A stretch of DNA of 30,706 nucleotides from an uncultured Bacteroidales bacterium (GTDB taxonomy: Bacteria; Bacteroidota; Bacteroidia; Bacteroidales; Paludibacteraceae): NCBI GenBank assembly GCA_937916355.1, contig CALFTM010000082.1, forward strand, positions 1 through 30,706, written 5' to 3'. Of the stretch, positions 8,150-16,017 are shown one piece after another. The notes under the pieces were generated by a model that was not told where the DNA came from, made no database searches, and saw only the letters and a list, made by a program, of their open reading frames with translations. The position numbers were made by a program, and so were the translations under genes. The first letter of the stretch is position 1. The number at the start of each line of letters is the position of its first letter.

Positions 8150-8641
8150 CTATTTTTTTTCATAGAAATCATCGAGGTTATACTTTAATGTCCATTTTGA
8201 CTCCGACCAAAGAGGTTTCTCTTTCAATATATCTTGCACTTGTTTATCGAAAGTTCTTTTACGAACAATCGGTAACGCATGAAACACTCCCACTGTAAAT
8301 AACAGAATAATTCCATTAATAATCAATCCAAAATCACCCATAGAATCACCCATAGAAAAAGAAAGGATAGCAAAACACAAAAGGAACAAACAAAAGAAAA
8401 CATGGATTTTATGAACCATACATTCAATTTCATAAGTACCCATCTTTTTATTTTCAAAAATTCTAATATGAAGTTCAGATTTAAAACGTCCATCCTTAAC
8501 ACAAACATAATCACCATATCGATGAACTACAATCCAATTTCGAAACAAGTTTCCCATAAAATCGAAACCTTCTGACTTTTCCAACTTCTCCACCAAATTT
8601 GGCACATTTGCAGAATAAATATCTTTACTATAAAACTTCAT
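8150..8641 (-). CDS. Unknown two-helix membrane protein, paralogue of the C-terminal domain of 2876-3925
   Basis: I do not recognise the family. From the ATG at 8641 the product is 163 residues: a soluble N-terminal domain of about 75 residues, two membrane helices at about 76-97 and 103-125, and a charged tail. NLVEKL (15-20), a WIVVHRYGDYV strand, ILKEKP and SESKWT (146-151) match in order with the protein at 2876-3925. The frame is open upstream to 8797, but the ATG at 8641 is preferred because a TATTTTTG promoter lies at 8657-8664 and the extension would run through the vsr promoter. It is divergent from vsr. Confidence 0.7.
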   Translation of the reverse strand: MKFYSKDIYSANVPNLVEKLEKSEGFDFMGNLFRNWIVVHRYGDYVCVKDGRFKSELHIRIFENKKMGTYEIECMVHKIHVFFCLFLLCFAILSFSMGDSMGDFGLIINGIILLFTVGVFHALPIVRKRTFDKQVQDILKEKPLWSESKWTLKYNLDDFYEKK

Positions 8642-8656
8642 ATTCTTGTTTTTTTG

Positions 8657-8664
8657 CAAAAATA
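8657..8664 (-). promoter_or_regulatory. -7 element TATTTTTG for 8150-8641
   Basis: An exact TAnnTTTG match on the minus strand, 15 bases before the ATG at 8641. It decides the start codon because the longer frame would begin upstream of it. Confidence 0.6.
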
Positions 8665-8706
8665 TCATTAAATGAAGAAACACACAACAGTGGATCATTA
8701 ATTTAT

Positions 8707-8714
8707 TAAATTTG
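8707..8714 (+). promoter_or_regulatory. -7 element TAAATTTG for vsr
   Basis: An exact TAnnTTTG match 46 bases before the vsr ATG, divergent from the promoter at 8657-8664. Confidence 0.55.
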
Positions 8715-8760
8715 CAAATGTTTTTTAGACCCACATCAAATTCTCTCAGTAAGCAATAAC

Positions 8761-9276
8761 ATGGATAAAATTTCTCCAGAAAAAAGAAGCTGGACAATGT
8801 CCAGAATTAAAGGAAAGGACACTCGACCGGAATTATTGGTCAGACGATTTTTATACTCTCAAGGCTTCCGATACCGTGTGAATGCGAAATGGCTACCGGG
8901 CAGTCCGGACATCGTTTTAAAAAAATACCGAACTGTAATTTTTATCCACGGATGTTTTTGGCATGGTCATGAATGTTTGAAAGGAAGGACTCCTAAAACC
9001 CGAACCGATTATTGGGAAGAGAAATTTCGCAAAAATCAGGAACGAGACCAACGTGTAAGAAGAGAGTTAAAGGAGAGGGGTTGGAACACCCTAATTGTTT
9101 GGGAGTGCCAGTTGAAACCCAATCTCAGGGAAAAGACGTTTGAGGAGATTCTCTATTGGCTTAACCACGCATGGCTCGCCACTTTTGAAAAGAAGGAGAA
9201 GTTTTATACAATAGAGGAGCAAACGTCAATCGCCGCAGAGCCTAATCCTTCCTTACAAAAACGAACTTCCCATTAG
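8761..9276 (+). CDS. vsr: Very short patch repair (Vsr) DNA mismatch endonuclease
   Basis: This 171-residue protein matches Vsr, which nicks 5' to the T of T:G mismatches made by deamination of 5-methylcytosine. The N-terminus has MSRIKGKDTRPELLVRR, with Glu24 corresponding to the catalytic-region Glu. It is followed by LPGSPDIV (Asp50, metal ligand) and FIHGCFWHGHEC (His63, His68; zinc-site Cys65, His70, Cys72), with a further Cys in VWECQLK. The position of Thr63 in the E. coli enzyme appears to be Ile62 here. The C-terminal 30 residues extend past the usual end. No cytosine methyltransferase gene is near, so it is an orphan. It ends 24 bases from the convergent gene at 9300-10076. Confidence 0.93.
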   Translation: MDKISPEKRSWTMSRIKGKDTRPELLVRRFLYSQGFRYRVNAKWLPGSPDIVLKKYRTVIFIHGCFWHGHECLKGRTPKTRTDYWEEKFRKNQERDQRVRRELKERGWNTLIVWECQLKPNLREKTFEEILYWLNHAWLATFEKKEKFYTIEEQTSIAAEPNPSLQKRTSH

Positions 9277-9299
9277 AGTCGCCCTCTCATATTTCCAAA

Positions 9300-10076
9300 T
9301 CAACGGAAAACTTCCCGACGAGAACTTGTTTTGAACTTTCTGTTTTTTTGCCTCATGCTCAACTGGTAAGTGATAACCTCATTACTCAAAGAGACTGGGT
9401 CATCTTTAGAGAAAGTCTCATTTTTCACAAAGCCTCCCTCTACCCCATTTTCCATTTTTTTTGTAGGTTTCCAACCCTTTCCTATGTAAAAGAAAAGTTG
9501 ATATTTACCATTTTCCACCCTGAAAGTATGGGTACTATCGGCTTGTATAAAAGCGTGAGAAACGACCTTCCCACTATCACTCCCCAAACGAACAATCGCA
9601 ACCATGTCGAATGCCACAGGTGCAGTTACCTCTATATCTGAATTAAACTTCTTCTTGGTCTTCTGATTTTCACCATAGAAATTTTTATAAGGAAGAGATC
9701 CATGCTCCAAGACATTGTTGCCATACTTCTCAATGTCCATCTGCGCCTCAACTATCGAATCTCTCAGGCGGGTCGCTTTCGGTGTAAACTTTCCTGCGGG
9801 GAAGGCATGTAAAAATTCCTCATAAGCCCGCAAATTATTTCTTTTCCTTTTTTGATTAAAATAGGGTTCTTCTAAGGGCTTCTTACGTTCTTCCACCTTG
9901 GCGTTGTAATCACTATCAGGATACTCATCTTGAAATTTCACGTAAGAAACCACGGTATCATCATATACCGAACTAAGATAGTCTATCGTCTCAGAGAAGA
10001 GGAAGGCGCACAACATCCCGAAGAGCATCACCCCTACAACCGAAATGGCAATTATCTTGTCTTTTGAATAACCCAT
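9300..10076 (-). CDS. Membrane-anchored protein of unknown function downstream of dxs
   Basis: I cannot name this 258-residue protein. It has one N-terminal membrane helix at about residues 8-28. Residues 40-120 look helical and include a TPR-like stretch (YEEFLHAFPAGKF and a preceding FQDEYPDSDYNAK), similar to the repeats of envelope scaffold proteins. Residues 140-245 alternate hydrophobic and polar residues as in a small beta-sandwich domain. It begins 2 bases after the dxs stop, so it is almost certainly co-transcribed with dxs. The likely location is inner membrane with the bulk in the periplasm. No catalytic motif is seen. Confidence 0.7.
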   Translation of the reverse strand: MGYSKDKIIAISVVGVMLFGMLCAFLFSETIDYLSSVYDDTVVSYVKFQDEYPDSDYNAKVEERKKPLEEPYFNQKRKRNNLRAYEEFLHAFPAGKFTPKATRLRDSIVEAQMDIEKYGNNVLEHGSLPYKNFYGENQKTKKKFNSDIEVTAPVAFDMVAIVRLGSDSGKVVSHAFIQADSTHTFRVENGKYQLFFYIGKGWKPTKKMENGVEGGFVKNETFSKDDPVSLSNEVITYQLSMRQKNRKFKTSSRREVFR

Positions 10077-10078
10077 AC

Positions 10079-12028
10079 CTAACCTTTTAATTTTTCTATA
10101 ACTGAAAGAATTCCTTCTTCGTCCATGCCGTAGAGATTATACAACTCTTCTTGTGTGCCATGTGTGGCAAAAGCATCCGGCAAACCGATTCGCTTCACTT
10201 CGACATGATAATTGTGGTCTGACAGGAACTCAATCACAGCAGAACCGAAGCCTCCTTGTATCGCTCCATCTTCTACGGTCACAACCTTTTTGAACTTTCT
10301 CGCCACTTCGTGCAACAACTCTTCATCTAAAGGTTTTAGGAATACCATATTATAATGTGCAACGGAGATGCCTTTCTCTTTTGCCAACTTAATAGCACTC
10401 TGCACCCTATAACCCAAAGGGCCAAGAGACAATACGGCAATATCGTCTCCCTCTGTGACGCAATACCCTTTTCCAACAGCAACTTCTTCAAACGGAAGAT
10501 GCCAATCCAACAAGACACCCTTCCCTCTCGGGTAACGAATCATAAAGGGTCCGTGTCCGGGCAAAGAGGCGGTGTACATCAAATTCCTCAACTCTATCAC
10601 ATTCATCGGAGACGCAATGGTAAGGTTGGGAACGCATCGGAACGCCGACAAGTCAAACGCTCCATGATGAGTCGCCCCATCTGCACCGACCAAACCCGCC
10701 CTGTCGAGGCAAAGAACCATATCCAAATTCTGTAACGCAACATCATGGATAACGTTATCGTACGCTCTTTGCATAAACGAAGAATAGATATTGCAGAACG
10801 GCATCATACCCTCCTTGGCAAGTCCGGCAGAAAAGGTGACCGCATGTCCTTCTGAGATACCGACATCGAACACCCGCTCTGGAATCTCTTGCATCATAAA
10901 AGACATAGAACATCCAGAAGGCATCGCAGGTGTAATTCCCACAATCTTATCATTGGCACGAGCCAACTCCAGCAAAGTGTGTCCGAAAACATCTTGGAAA
11001 AGCGGCGGAGTATCTTTGGTTATCGGTGGAATATACCTCTTTCCTGTCTCCTTGTCAAACTTGCCCGGCGCATGCCATTCTGCTGCCGATTCTTCTGCAG
11101 GTTTGAATCCTTTCCCTTTGGTCGTTTTAAGATGGAGAACCTTGGGCCCTTTATAATCTTTTATCTCTCTGAAGATCTTCACCAGTGAGGCGATATCATG
11201 GCCGTCTACCGGACCAATATAGCGGATATTGAGGCCTTCGAAAATATTATGCTGATTGGTCAACGCTGCCTTCAATGAGTTACTTTTTCGGATTAAATTA
11301 CCTTTATTTTTTTCGTTGAGCCAACCCATCTTACGCATCCAATTGGATATTTTGTACCGCCATCGGTTATAAGTTTTGGAGGTAGTCAACTTCACCAAGT
11401 ACTCACTCAATCCTCCTACGGGATTATCAATCGCCATGTGATTGTCGTTCAAAACAATCAACAAATTATTGTTATAATAGGCCGTATTGTTCAATCCTTC
11501 AAAAGCTAAACCTCCGCTGATGGCAGCATCTCCGATGACAGCCACCGTATGGACATCCTTCTCGCCAAGACGATCAGAAGCGATGTCAATCCCCAACGCC
11601 GCTGATATCGAATTGGAGGCATGACCCGCCACGAAAGAGTCGTAATCACTTTCTGCAGGATTTGGGAAACCACACAACCCCCCGAATTTTCGGTTGGTGT
11701 GGAAAAGCTCTCTTCTTCCCGTCAATATCTTATGACCATAAGCCTGATGTCCGACATCCCAAACAATTTTATCTTTTGGCATATCGAAAACATAATGAAG
11801 CGCAACCGTTAGTTCTACAACACCTAAACTCGCTCCTAAATGCCCCGGATTATGAGACAATTCATCAATGATAAATTTTCTTAACTCCGCACAAAAATGA
11901 GGCAGTTGCTCTACCGATAATTTCTTCAAATCTTCCGGGAAAACAACCTTTTCCAACAAATCATATCTCACCGCAGACGAGCTAAGATTGCCTTTTTTAC
12001 CGTTTTCGTCAATATTTTTATTTTCCAT
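10079..12028 (-). CDS. dxs: 1-deoxy-D-xylulose-5-phosphate synthase
   Basis: This 649-residue thiamine-diphosphate enzyme condenses pyruvate and glyceraldehyde 3-phosphate, the first step of the MEP isoprenoid pathway, in the cytoplasm. Motifs in order are FIIDELSHNPGHLGASLG, KIVWDVGHQAYGHKILTGR, the thiamine-binding region IGDAAISGGLAFEGLNN, VDGHDIASL, KTTKGKGFKPAE, and the transketolase C-terminal part with DRAGLVGADGATHHGAFD and MIRYPRGKG. Length is as expected for Bacteroidota. The motif reads GDA where many DXS proteins have GDG; I believe this is common in the phylum. A weak promoter-like TATCTTCG lies at 12127-12134. The downstream partner starts 2 bases after its stop. Confidence 0.97.
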   Translation of the reverse strand: MENKNIDENGKKGNLSSSAVRYDLLEKVVFPEDLKKLSVEQLPHFCAELRKFIIDELSHNPGHLGASLGVVELTVALHYVFDMPKDKIVWDVGHQAYGHKILTGRRELFHTNRKFGGLCGFPNPAESDYDSFVAGHASNSISAALGIDIASDRLGEKDVHTVAVIGDAAISGGLAFEGLNNTAYYNNNLLIVLNDNHMAIDNPVGGLSEYLVKLTTSKTYNRWRYKISNWMRKMGWLNEKNKGNLIRKSNSLKAALTNQHNIFEGLNIRYIGPVDGHDIASLVKIFREIKDYKGPKVLHLKTTKGKGFKPAEESAAEWHAPGKFDKETGKRYIPPITKDTPPLFQDVFGHTLLELARANDKIVGITPAMPSGCSMSFMMQEIPERVFDVGISEGHAVTFSAGLAKEGMMPFCNIYSSFMQRAYDNVIHDVALQNLDMVLCLDRAGLVGADGATHHGAFDLSAFRCVPNLTIASPMNVIELRNLMYTASLPGHGPFMIRYPRGKGVLLDWHLPFEEVAVGKGYCVTEGDDIAVLSLGPLGYRVQSAIKLAKEKGISVAHYNMVFLKPLDEELLHEVARKFKKVVTVEDGAIQGGFGSAVIEFLSDHNYHVEVKRIGLPDAFATHGTQEELYNLYGMDEEGILSVIEKLKG

Positions 12029-12192
12029 CTCTTAACAAGGAAACTAAAATCAAAAACAACATTAGTACTCAAACCATTCAGTTTGAATAACTTCCAATAT
12101 TTTTCTTTCCTAAAAATAAGGATTTACGAAGATAATAAAAATTTCCATTATTTATTGTATGATAAAATATTTTTACAATCAAAATTCAATCG

Positions 12193-12200
12193 TAAATTTG
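12193..12200 (+). promoter_or_regulatory. -7 element TAAATTTG for tgt-lptG
   Basis: An exact TAnnTTTG match 24 bases before the tgt ATG at 12225, within the divergent dxs-tgt intergenic region. Confidence 0.65.
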
Positions 12201-12224
12201 TAGGATAAAGTTATTGTGATTATT

Positions 12225-13355
12225 ATGCAGTTCAAAGTTGAATATTTAGATCCAAAATCGAATGCGCGAGCAGGTCAAATTACCACAGACCATGGTGTAA
12301 TTGAGACCCCGATCTTCATGCCCGTAGGCACTGCTGGAACAGTCAAGGCTGTACACCAAAGAGAGTTGAAAGATGATATAAAGGCTCAAATCATCTTGGG
12401 TAACACCTATCACCTCTACCTCAGACCGGGATTGGATGTTTTAGAAAAAGCGGGCGGACTACACCGTTTCAACGGATGGGACAAACCCATTTTGACAGAC
12501 AGCGGAGGTTTTCAGGTCTTCTCCCTTTCCGACAATAGAAAATTAACGGAGGAGGGCTGCACGTTTCGCTCTCATATTGACGGCTCTAAGCACATCTTCA
12601 CTCCCGAGAATGTTGTGGAGACCCAACGCATCATCGGTGCAGACATCATCATGGCTCTCGACGAATGCACCCCCGGCACCGCCGATTACAACTATGCAAA
12701 AAAATCACTTGCTTTGACGCAACGCTGGCTGGATAGAGGATTGAAACATTTTGACGAAACAGAACCGAAATATGGCTACTCGCAGACTTTCTTCCCGATC
12801 GTCCAAGGATGTACTTTCCGAGACCTAAGGGCAAAAGCTGCTGAATATGTGGCGAGCAAGGAGCGGGAAGGAAATGCCATCGGAGGCCTTGCCGTAGGCG
12901 AGCCTGCAGAGGTGATGTACGAAATGATCGAAGTGGTAAACGAGATACTTCCAAAGGACAAACCAAGATACCTGATGGGGGTCGGAACTCCCATCAACCT
13001 TCTCGAAGCAATCGAAAGAGGCGTAGATATGTTTGATTGCGTCATGCCTACTCGAAACGGCAGAAACGGACTGCTTTTCACAAAGAACGGCACAATGAAT
13101 ATGCGCAATAAAAAATGGGCGGACGATTTTTCTCCTCTCGACCCTGACGGGACTGCCTTCGTCGACTCGTTCTACTCCAAGGCTTACGTCAGACATCTTT
13201 TTGTCGCAGACGAGATACTTGCCATGCAAATCGCCTCGATACACAACCTTGCTTTCTACCTATGGTTGGCAAGGGAGGCAAGAACGCAAATCATCAATGG
13301 CACTTTCTCTTCTTGGAAAAGTAAAATGGTGCAACAACTCAACACGAGATTGTAA
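12225..13355 (+). CDS. tgt: Queuine tRNA-ribosyltransferase
   Basis: This 376-residue enzyme exchanges guanine at the wobble position 34 of GUN-anticodon tRNAs for preQ1, a step in queuosine formation. Motifs are LGNTYHLYLRPG (59-69), the substrate-binding DSGGFQVFSL (92-101), GGLAVGEP, YLMGVGTP and the nucleophile region MFDCVMPTRNGRNG with Asp271. The bacterial CxCxxC zinc motif is missing: the aligned stretch reads DPDGTAFVDSFYSKAY (about 306-321), though the downstream His of SIHN remains. The ATG at 12225 is preferred over the GTG at 12216 because family members begin with a similar MxFxV. lptG follows 45 bases later, a pairing common in Bacteroidota. Confidence 0.95.
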   Translation: MQFKVEYLDPKSNARAGQITTDHGVIETPIFMPVGTAGTVKAVHQRELKDDIKAQIILGNTYHLYLRPGLDVLEKAGGLHRFNGWDKPILTDSGGFQVFSLSDNRKLTEEGCTFRSHIDGSKHIFTPENVVETQRIIGADIIMALDECTPGTADYNYAKKSLALTQRWLDRGLKHFDETEPKYGYSQTFFPIVQGCTFRDLRAKAAEYVASKEREGNAIGGLAVGEPAEVMYEMIEVVNEILPKDKPRYLMGVGTPINLLEAIERGVDMFDCVMPTRNGRNGLLFTKNGTMNMRNKKWADDFSPLDPDGTAFVDSFYSKAYVRHLFVADEILAMQIASIHNLAFYLWLAREARTQIINGTFSSWKSKMVQQLNTRL

Positions 13356-13400
13356 CCCTCAATTTAAAATTTGTAAACCAATATATAAATCGTAAAAAAC

Positions 13401-14483
13401 GTGCTAAAAATATTAGACCGATATATCATAAAAAAGTTCTTGGGAACATTCTTCCTTAGCATCGCGCTGATTATCAGTATTGCCGTGGTTTTCGACATCA
13501 CGGAGAAAATAGATGACTTCTGGGAAAACAACGCACCTCTCCGTGCGATTGTTTTCGATTATTACATGAATTTCATTCCCTACTATGTCAACCTATTCAG
13601 TCCGCTCTTTATCTTTATCGCCGTGATTTTCTGCACCTCTAAAATGGCTGAAAATTCGGAAATCATTGCGATATTCGCATCAGGCGTTAAATATAGCAGG
13701 TTCATCAGACCCTACATGATTTCTGCCTCCGTCTGCGCACTCATCTCATTCGGACTAAATAGTTTCGTCATTCCTCCTGCCAACAAGGGTATGCTGGATT
13801 TTCAGGAGCAGTATGTAAAAAAAAGGAAGAAAGACCAGACTACCAAAATCCAAATGAAAGTGTCCGACAATGAAATCCTTTTTATTGATTATTATGACCA
13901 AAGAACCCAATCGGGCAGACGCGCATCAGTGGATCTTTTTGAGGGGAAAACTTTAAAAAAGAGAATCACCGCAATGGACATTTATTGGATGGGAGGGAAT
14001 GAGTGGAGACTTTCAAACTATGTCGAAAGAGAATTTGACGGATTATACGAACAGATCACTACTGGCTCCTATAAAATACTGGAATTGAACATCATTCCGG
14101 AAGACTTTTTCGTGTTTAAATACATGCAACAACAACTCACGACTCCCGAACTGGCCCACTACATCGAGCGACAAAATGCCAGAGGTGTTGGATTCATCAA
14201 AGATTTTGAAATTGAGTACGCAAAAAGGTTCAGCACACCTTTCGCAGCCTTCATCCTCACCATTATTGGAGTCTCACTCTCTTGTAAAAAAATCAAAGGT
14301 GGTATGGGTCTTAACTTAGGGTTGGGACTACTTTTGAGTATCGCCTACATATTTTTTGAATCAATGTCATCCACATTTGCGGTGAATGGGACTTTGTCGC
14401 CTACCCTTGCGGTATGGATACCCAACATAGTCTTCTCATTCGTTGCAATCGCCTTGTACATGAAAGCTCGTAAACAATCATAA
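13401..14483 (+). CDS. lptG: LptF/LptG-family permease (YjgP/YjgQ), probable LPS export
   Basis: This 360-residue inner-membrane protein would work with LptB and a partner permease to extract lipopolysaccharide from the inner membrane for transport to the outer membrane. The N-terminus KILDRYIIKKFLGTFFLS is the family signature. There are three N-terminal helices (about 12-35, 60-80, 100-122), a large periplasmic beta-rich domain at about 125-270, and three C-terminal helices after residue 275. The start is GTG at 13401. It follows tgt with a 45-base gap and precedes yccF by 22 bases. Whether it is LptF or LptG cannot be fixed from sequence alone. Confidence 0.92.
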   Translation: MLKILDRYIIKKFLGTFFLSIALIISIAVVFDITEKIDDFWENNAPLRAIVFDYYMNFIPYYVNLFSPLFIFIAVIFCTSKMAENSEIIAIFASGVKYSRFIRPYMISASVCALISFGLNSFVIPPANKGMLDFQEQYVKKRKKDQTTKIQMKVSDNEILFIDYYDQRTQSGRRASVDLFEGKTLKKRITAMDIYWMGGNEWRLSNYVEREFDGLYEQITTGSYKILELNIIPEDFFVFKYMQQQLTTPELAHYIERQNARGVGFIKDFEIEYAKRFSTPFAAFILTIIGVSLSCKKIKGGMGLNLGLGLLLSIAYIFFESMSSTFAVNGTLSPTLAVWIPNIVFSFVAIALYMKARKQS

Positions 14484-14505
14484 AACAACAATAAAACTTT
14501 TCAAC

Positions 14506-14889
14506 ATGAGAATTATCGGAAATATTATTTGGGCAATATTCGGAGGCTTAGAAGCTGCCATCGGATATTTTTTGGGAAGCCTCGCCATGTTTGTCTCCAT
14601 CATCGGAATTCCAATCGGAATCCAGACATTCAAAATCGGACTGGTGTGTCTGTGGCCATTCGGAACGGAAATCAGAGAAAAAGAGAATGCGTATGGCTGT
14701 CTGAACTTCGCACTCAACTTCATTTGGGTGATCTTTGGAGGCTTTTGGTCATGGTGCATGCACATCTTTTTCGGATGCTTGCTATTCATCTCCATCATTG
14801 GCATTCCATTCGCTAAGCAACACTTCAAAATGTCCAAAATCGCCTTAGCTCCTTTTGGAAAAGAGGTTGTACATCCAGAAGAGCAATAA
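14506..14889 (+). CDS. yccF: YccF domain-containing inner-membrane protein
   Basis: This 127-residue protein has two copies of the YccF repeat: GNIIWAIFGGLEAAIGYFLG followed by SIIGIPIGIQTFKIGLVCLWPFG, and later NFIWVIFGGFWSWCMHIFFG followed by SIIGIPFAKQHFKMSKIALAPFG. Each repeat has a hydrophobic pair with a GIP turn. The function of the family is not established. It is likely the last gene of the tgt-lptG-yccF unit, with a strong terminator 22 bases after the stop. Confidence 0.92.
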   Translation: MRIIGNIIWAIFGGLEAAIGYFLGSLAMFVSIIGIPIGIQTFKIGLVCLWPFGTEIREKENAYGCLNFALNFIWVIFGGFWSWCMHIFFGCLLFISIIGIPFAKQHFKMSKIALAPFGKEVVHPEEQ

Positions 14890-14911
14890 CCCAACAATGT
14901 AAACAAAAAAA

Positions 14912-14942
14912 AATCCGATCTTTAAAGACCGGATTTTTTTTT
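14912..14942. terminator. Bidirectional terminator between yccF and the lipoprotein gene
   Basis: Arms 14912-14921 (AATCCGATCT) and 14926-14935 (AGACCGGATT) pair with one mismatch around TTAA. An A run lies on the left and a T run on the right, so the hairpin can stop transcription from both sides. Both flanking genes end here. Confidence 0.85.
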
Positions 14943-14956
14943 GCTCGAAATATAAA

Positions 14957-15400
14957 TTACTCGAATGTGATGTCTCCACCCAACAAATCTTCGATATCAG
15001 AAAAATCGCCACTGATGAATTTCTTCATTAACTCAAGCGCCATCGTAGCTTCCTCCTTCGTCATACCCTTCGCCTCATAATTCGCTTCGAGAGTGTTTCC
15101 TTTACGAGTGTGATTGATATACTTAAATCCTTCGCCTATCTCCTCCACACTCTTCTCTGCCTCATCAGCAAGCTCCTTTGAACTGTACACTGTCTTCACG
15201 TTCATCACTTCAGAAATACCGTCTTTAAAGATCATCTTCAAAGTCACCTTTGTTCCATCTTCCAAGGTCTCTGAAATTGAGATAGAATCCTCAACTTCTT
15301 TTTCTTCGTCTTCCTTGTCACATGAAGTCATTCCTACTGTGAAGAAACAACTGAACAACACTGCTAAAACAATAGCCAATCTACTTTTAATTAACTCCAT
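14957..15400 (-). CDS. Small acidic lipoprotein of unknown function
   Basis: This 147-residue protein has a lipoprotein signal peptide: charged start MELIKSR, hydrophobic core at 8-22 and lipobox GMTSC with Cys27. The residues after the cysteine are DKEDEEKEVED. In Bacteroidota an acidic stretch next to the lipidated Cys acts as a surface-export signal, so the mature protein may face the cell exterior. The remainder has strands (TLEDGTKVTLKMIFKDG) and a helical region, and ends in LLGGDITFE. I recognise no family. It has its own TAnnTTTG promoter at 15455-15462 and shares a bidirectional terminator with yccF. Confidence 0.8.
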   Translation of the reverse strand: MELIKSRLAIVLAVLFSCFFTVGMTSCDKEDEEKEVEDSISISETLEDGTKVTLKMIFKDGISEVMNVKTVYSSKELADEAEKSVEEIGEGFKYINHTRKGNTLEANYEAKGMTKEEATMALELMKKFISGDFSDIEDLLGGDITFE

Positions 15401-15454
15401 TTTTTATAAATTTAAATTAAACAATATTTGCGCTTTTAAAAGCTAATAACACAA

Positions 15455-15462
15455 CAAAGTTA
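15455..15462 (-). promoter_or_regulatory. -7 element TAACTTTG for the lipoprotein gene
   Basis: An exact TAnnTTTG match on the minus strand, 54 bases before the ATG at 15400, which leaves an AT-rich leader. Confidence 0.55.
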
Positions 15463-15623
15463 GCGAGATAAAGAGAAAAAACAAAATTTAAAGACTGAAC
15501 AAAAAAAGAGAAAATACGAACAACGGATTTTTTGCTACCAAACCACTAAAACTGTGGACGTACATCAAGACAAATTCCAATAAAAAAAAACTGGAAGCGA
15601 TTTTTCTCCACTTCCAGACTCTG

Positions 15624-15697
15624 TGACCGCGGCAGGATTCTAACCTGCAACCTTTTGATCCGTAGTCAAATGCTCTATACAGTTGAGCTACGCAGCC
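15624..15697 (-). tRNA. tRNA-Arg (anticodon ACG)
   Basis: On the minus strand a 74-nt cloverleaf folds. The acceptor arm GGCTGCG pairs with CGCGGTC (two G-U pairs), the D stem is GCTC/GAGC, and the anticodon stem TTTGA/TCAAA surrounds the loop CTACGGA, giving anticodon ACG. The T arm is GCAGG/CCTGC with loop TTAGAAT, and the discriminator is A. CCA is not encoded. A34 would be read as inosine by most CGN codons. Confidence 0.95.
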
Positions 15698-15724
15698 GTA
15701 AACTTTGATTTCTCAAATGCGATG

Positions 15725-15732
15725 CAAAGATA
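15725..15732 (-). promoter_or_regulatory. -7 element TATCTTTG for tRNA-Arg(ACG)
   Basis: An exact TAnnTTTG match on the minus strand, 27 bases upstream of the tRNA 5' end. Confidence 0.6.
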
Positions 15733-15970
15733 CGCAAAAACTGTCATACTAACAAACGTTTTTTTCTTTTTTTATTCAAACAAACACAAAAACAACTGAT
15801 TCTCAACTAAAAAAGTTTCAAAAAAATTTTCGAAAACAACAAAATTTTTTTTTCAGTTCTATCTAAACAACACTATAGAATCGACACATTCATCCACACT
15901 ATTCAACCAACTAATACCTTTTCTTTCACAACATTTCTCAGCAACATTTCTCGCTTAAATGAATCTTTTA
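15733..15970. other. AT-rich intergenic spacer with no gene seen
   Basis: This stretch between the tRNA promoter and the promoter of the gene at 16018 is strongly AT-rich with A and T homopolymers. I see no tRNA, hairpin terminator or convincing reading frame on either strand. Confidence 0.6.
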
Positions 15971-15978
15971 TAAATTTG
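15971..15978 (+). promoter_or_regulatory. -7 element TAAATTTG for 16018-16989
   Basis: An exact TAnnTTTG match. The in-frame TTG at 15976 lies inside it, so the ATG at 16018 is the likelier start, with a leader of roughly 35 bases. Confidence 0.6.
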
Positions 15979-16017
15979 CAAAATCAGACAAAATTTCAAG
16001 GTAAGTTCTATAAAATC

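Noticed and set aside
8642..8797. N-terminal extension of the gene at 8150-8641
   Set aside because: The extension would cross a good promoter for the same gene and overlap the vsr start; its composition is not protein-like.
8761..9276. Vsr as evidence of a restriction-modification island
   Set aside because: There is no methyltransferase or restriction endonuclease in the flanking genes.
15480..15600. Possible small RNA in the AT-rich region between the lipoprotein promoter and tRNA-Arg
   Set aside because: No stable hairpin or terminator is seen, only A and T runs.
15976..16017. TTG start for the gene at 16018-16989
   Set aside because: The codon lies inside the TAAATTTG promoter element; the ATG at 16018 is better placed.
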